A stretch of DNA of 6,497 bases from Faecalimonas sp. (GTDB taxonomy: Bacteria > Bacillota_A > Clostridia > Lachnospirales > Lachnospiraceae), in contig JAPFCT010000120.1 of assembly GCA_026169575.1 (NCBI GenBank), positions 1-6,497 on the forward strand. The letters are read 5' to 3'. Below the pieces are notes generated by a model. That model had not been told where the DNA came from and did no database searches. It saw only the letters and a program-made list of their open reading frames with translations. Shown here in pieces: positions 6,447 to 6,497 of this stretch (the stretch's first letter is position 1; each line of letters begins with the position of its first letter). The position numbers and the translations under genes were made by a program.

Positions 6447-6497
6447 AATTTAAAAAATAAATATAATACTTATGGTCTACTGATGAAAAAGAGGTAG

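Noticed and set aside
6462..6467. TATAAT near the right window edge as a promoter
   Set aside because: The -35 position falls in the T run with no real hexamer, the surroundings are almost pure A/T, and the downstream gene is out of view.

Overview
The window looks like chromosomal DNA from a Gram-positive, moderate-GC Clostridia-type bacterium, most plausibly a gut Lachnospiraceae (Dorea/Ruminococcus/Blautia-like). This placement is an inference from the protein styles, the strong AGGAGG ribosome binding sites, the gdpP-rplI-dnaB gene order and a hexosamine kinase next to galE. No phylogenetic search was possible. All five recognisable genes are on the + strand. There are no RNA genes, mobile elements or CRISPR arrays that I can support.

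Region 1 (1-2318) is a sugar-salvage segment. It opens with a 5'-truncated phosphotransferase-family kinase resembling N-acetylhexosamine 1-kinase (NahK/LnpB). After a 205-base gap with a well-formed sigma-A-type promoter comes galE, a 338-residue UDP-hexose 4-epimerase. GalE carries Cys at the position equivalent to E. coli Tyr299, which predicts that it accepts UDP-GlcNAc/UDP-GalNAc as well as UDP-Glc/UDP-Gal. Together the two genes recall the lacto-N-biose/galacto-N-biose (mucin and milk glycan) pathway, where the kinase makes HexNAc-1-phosphate and GalE interconverts the UDP-sugars. The segment closes with a strong intrinsic terminator.

Region 2 (2319-2458) is a short intergenic boundary. 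It holds a G-rich tract that fits the canonical G-quadruplex formula and an extended -10 promoter for the next operon.

Region 3 (2459-6306) is the conserved Firmicutes operon gdpP-rplI-dnaB: a membrane-bound c-di-AMP phosphodiesterase (PAS, degenerate GGDEF, DHH/DHHA1), ribosomal protein bL9 and the replicative helicase. gdpP and rplI overlap by one base (TAATG). dnaB follows rplI nine bases later, with its SD site over the rplI stop codon. Leucine codon choice changes sharply inside the operon: rplI, like galE, favours TTA, while gdpP and dnaB nearly avoid it.

Region 4 (6307-6497) is AT-rich and non-coding as far as can be seen. It has an extended -10 element, a direct repeat with a weak hairpin and a nine-T run, and a second -10-like box near the edge. 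Overall this is a housekeeping and sugar-metabolism neighbourhood. I do not see a clearly new system; the best leads are the GalE specificity residue in its kinase context, the G-quadruplex tract upstream of gdpP, and the operator-like palindrome in the galE promoter.
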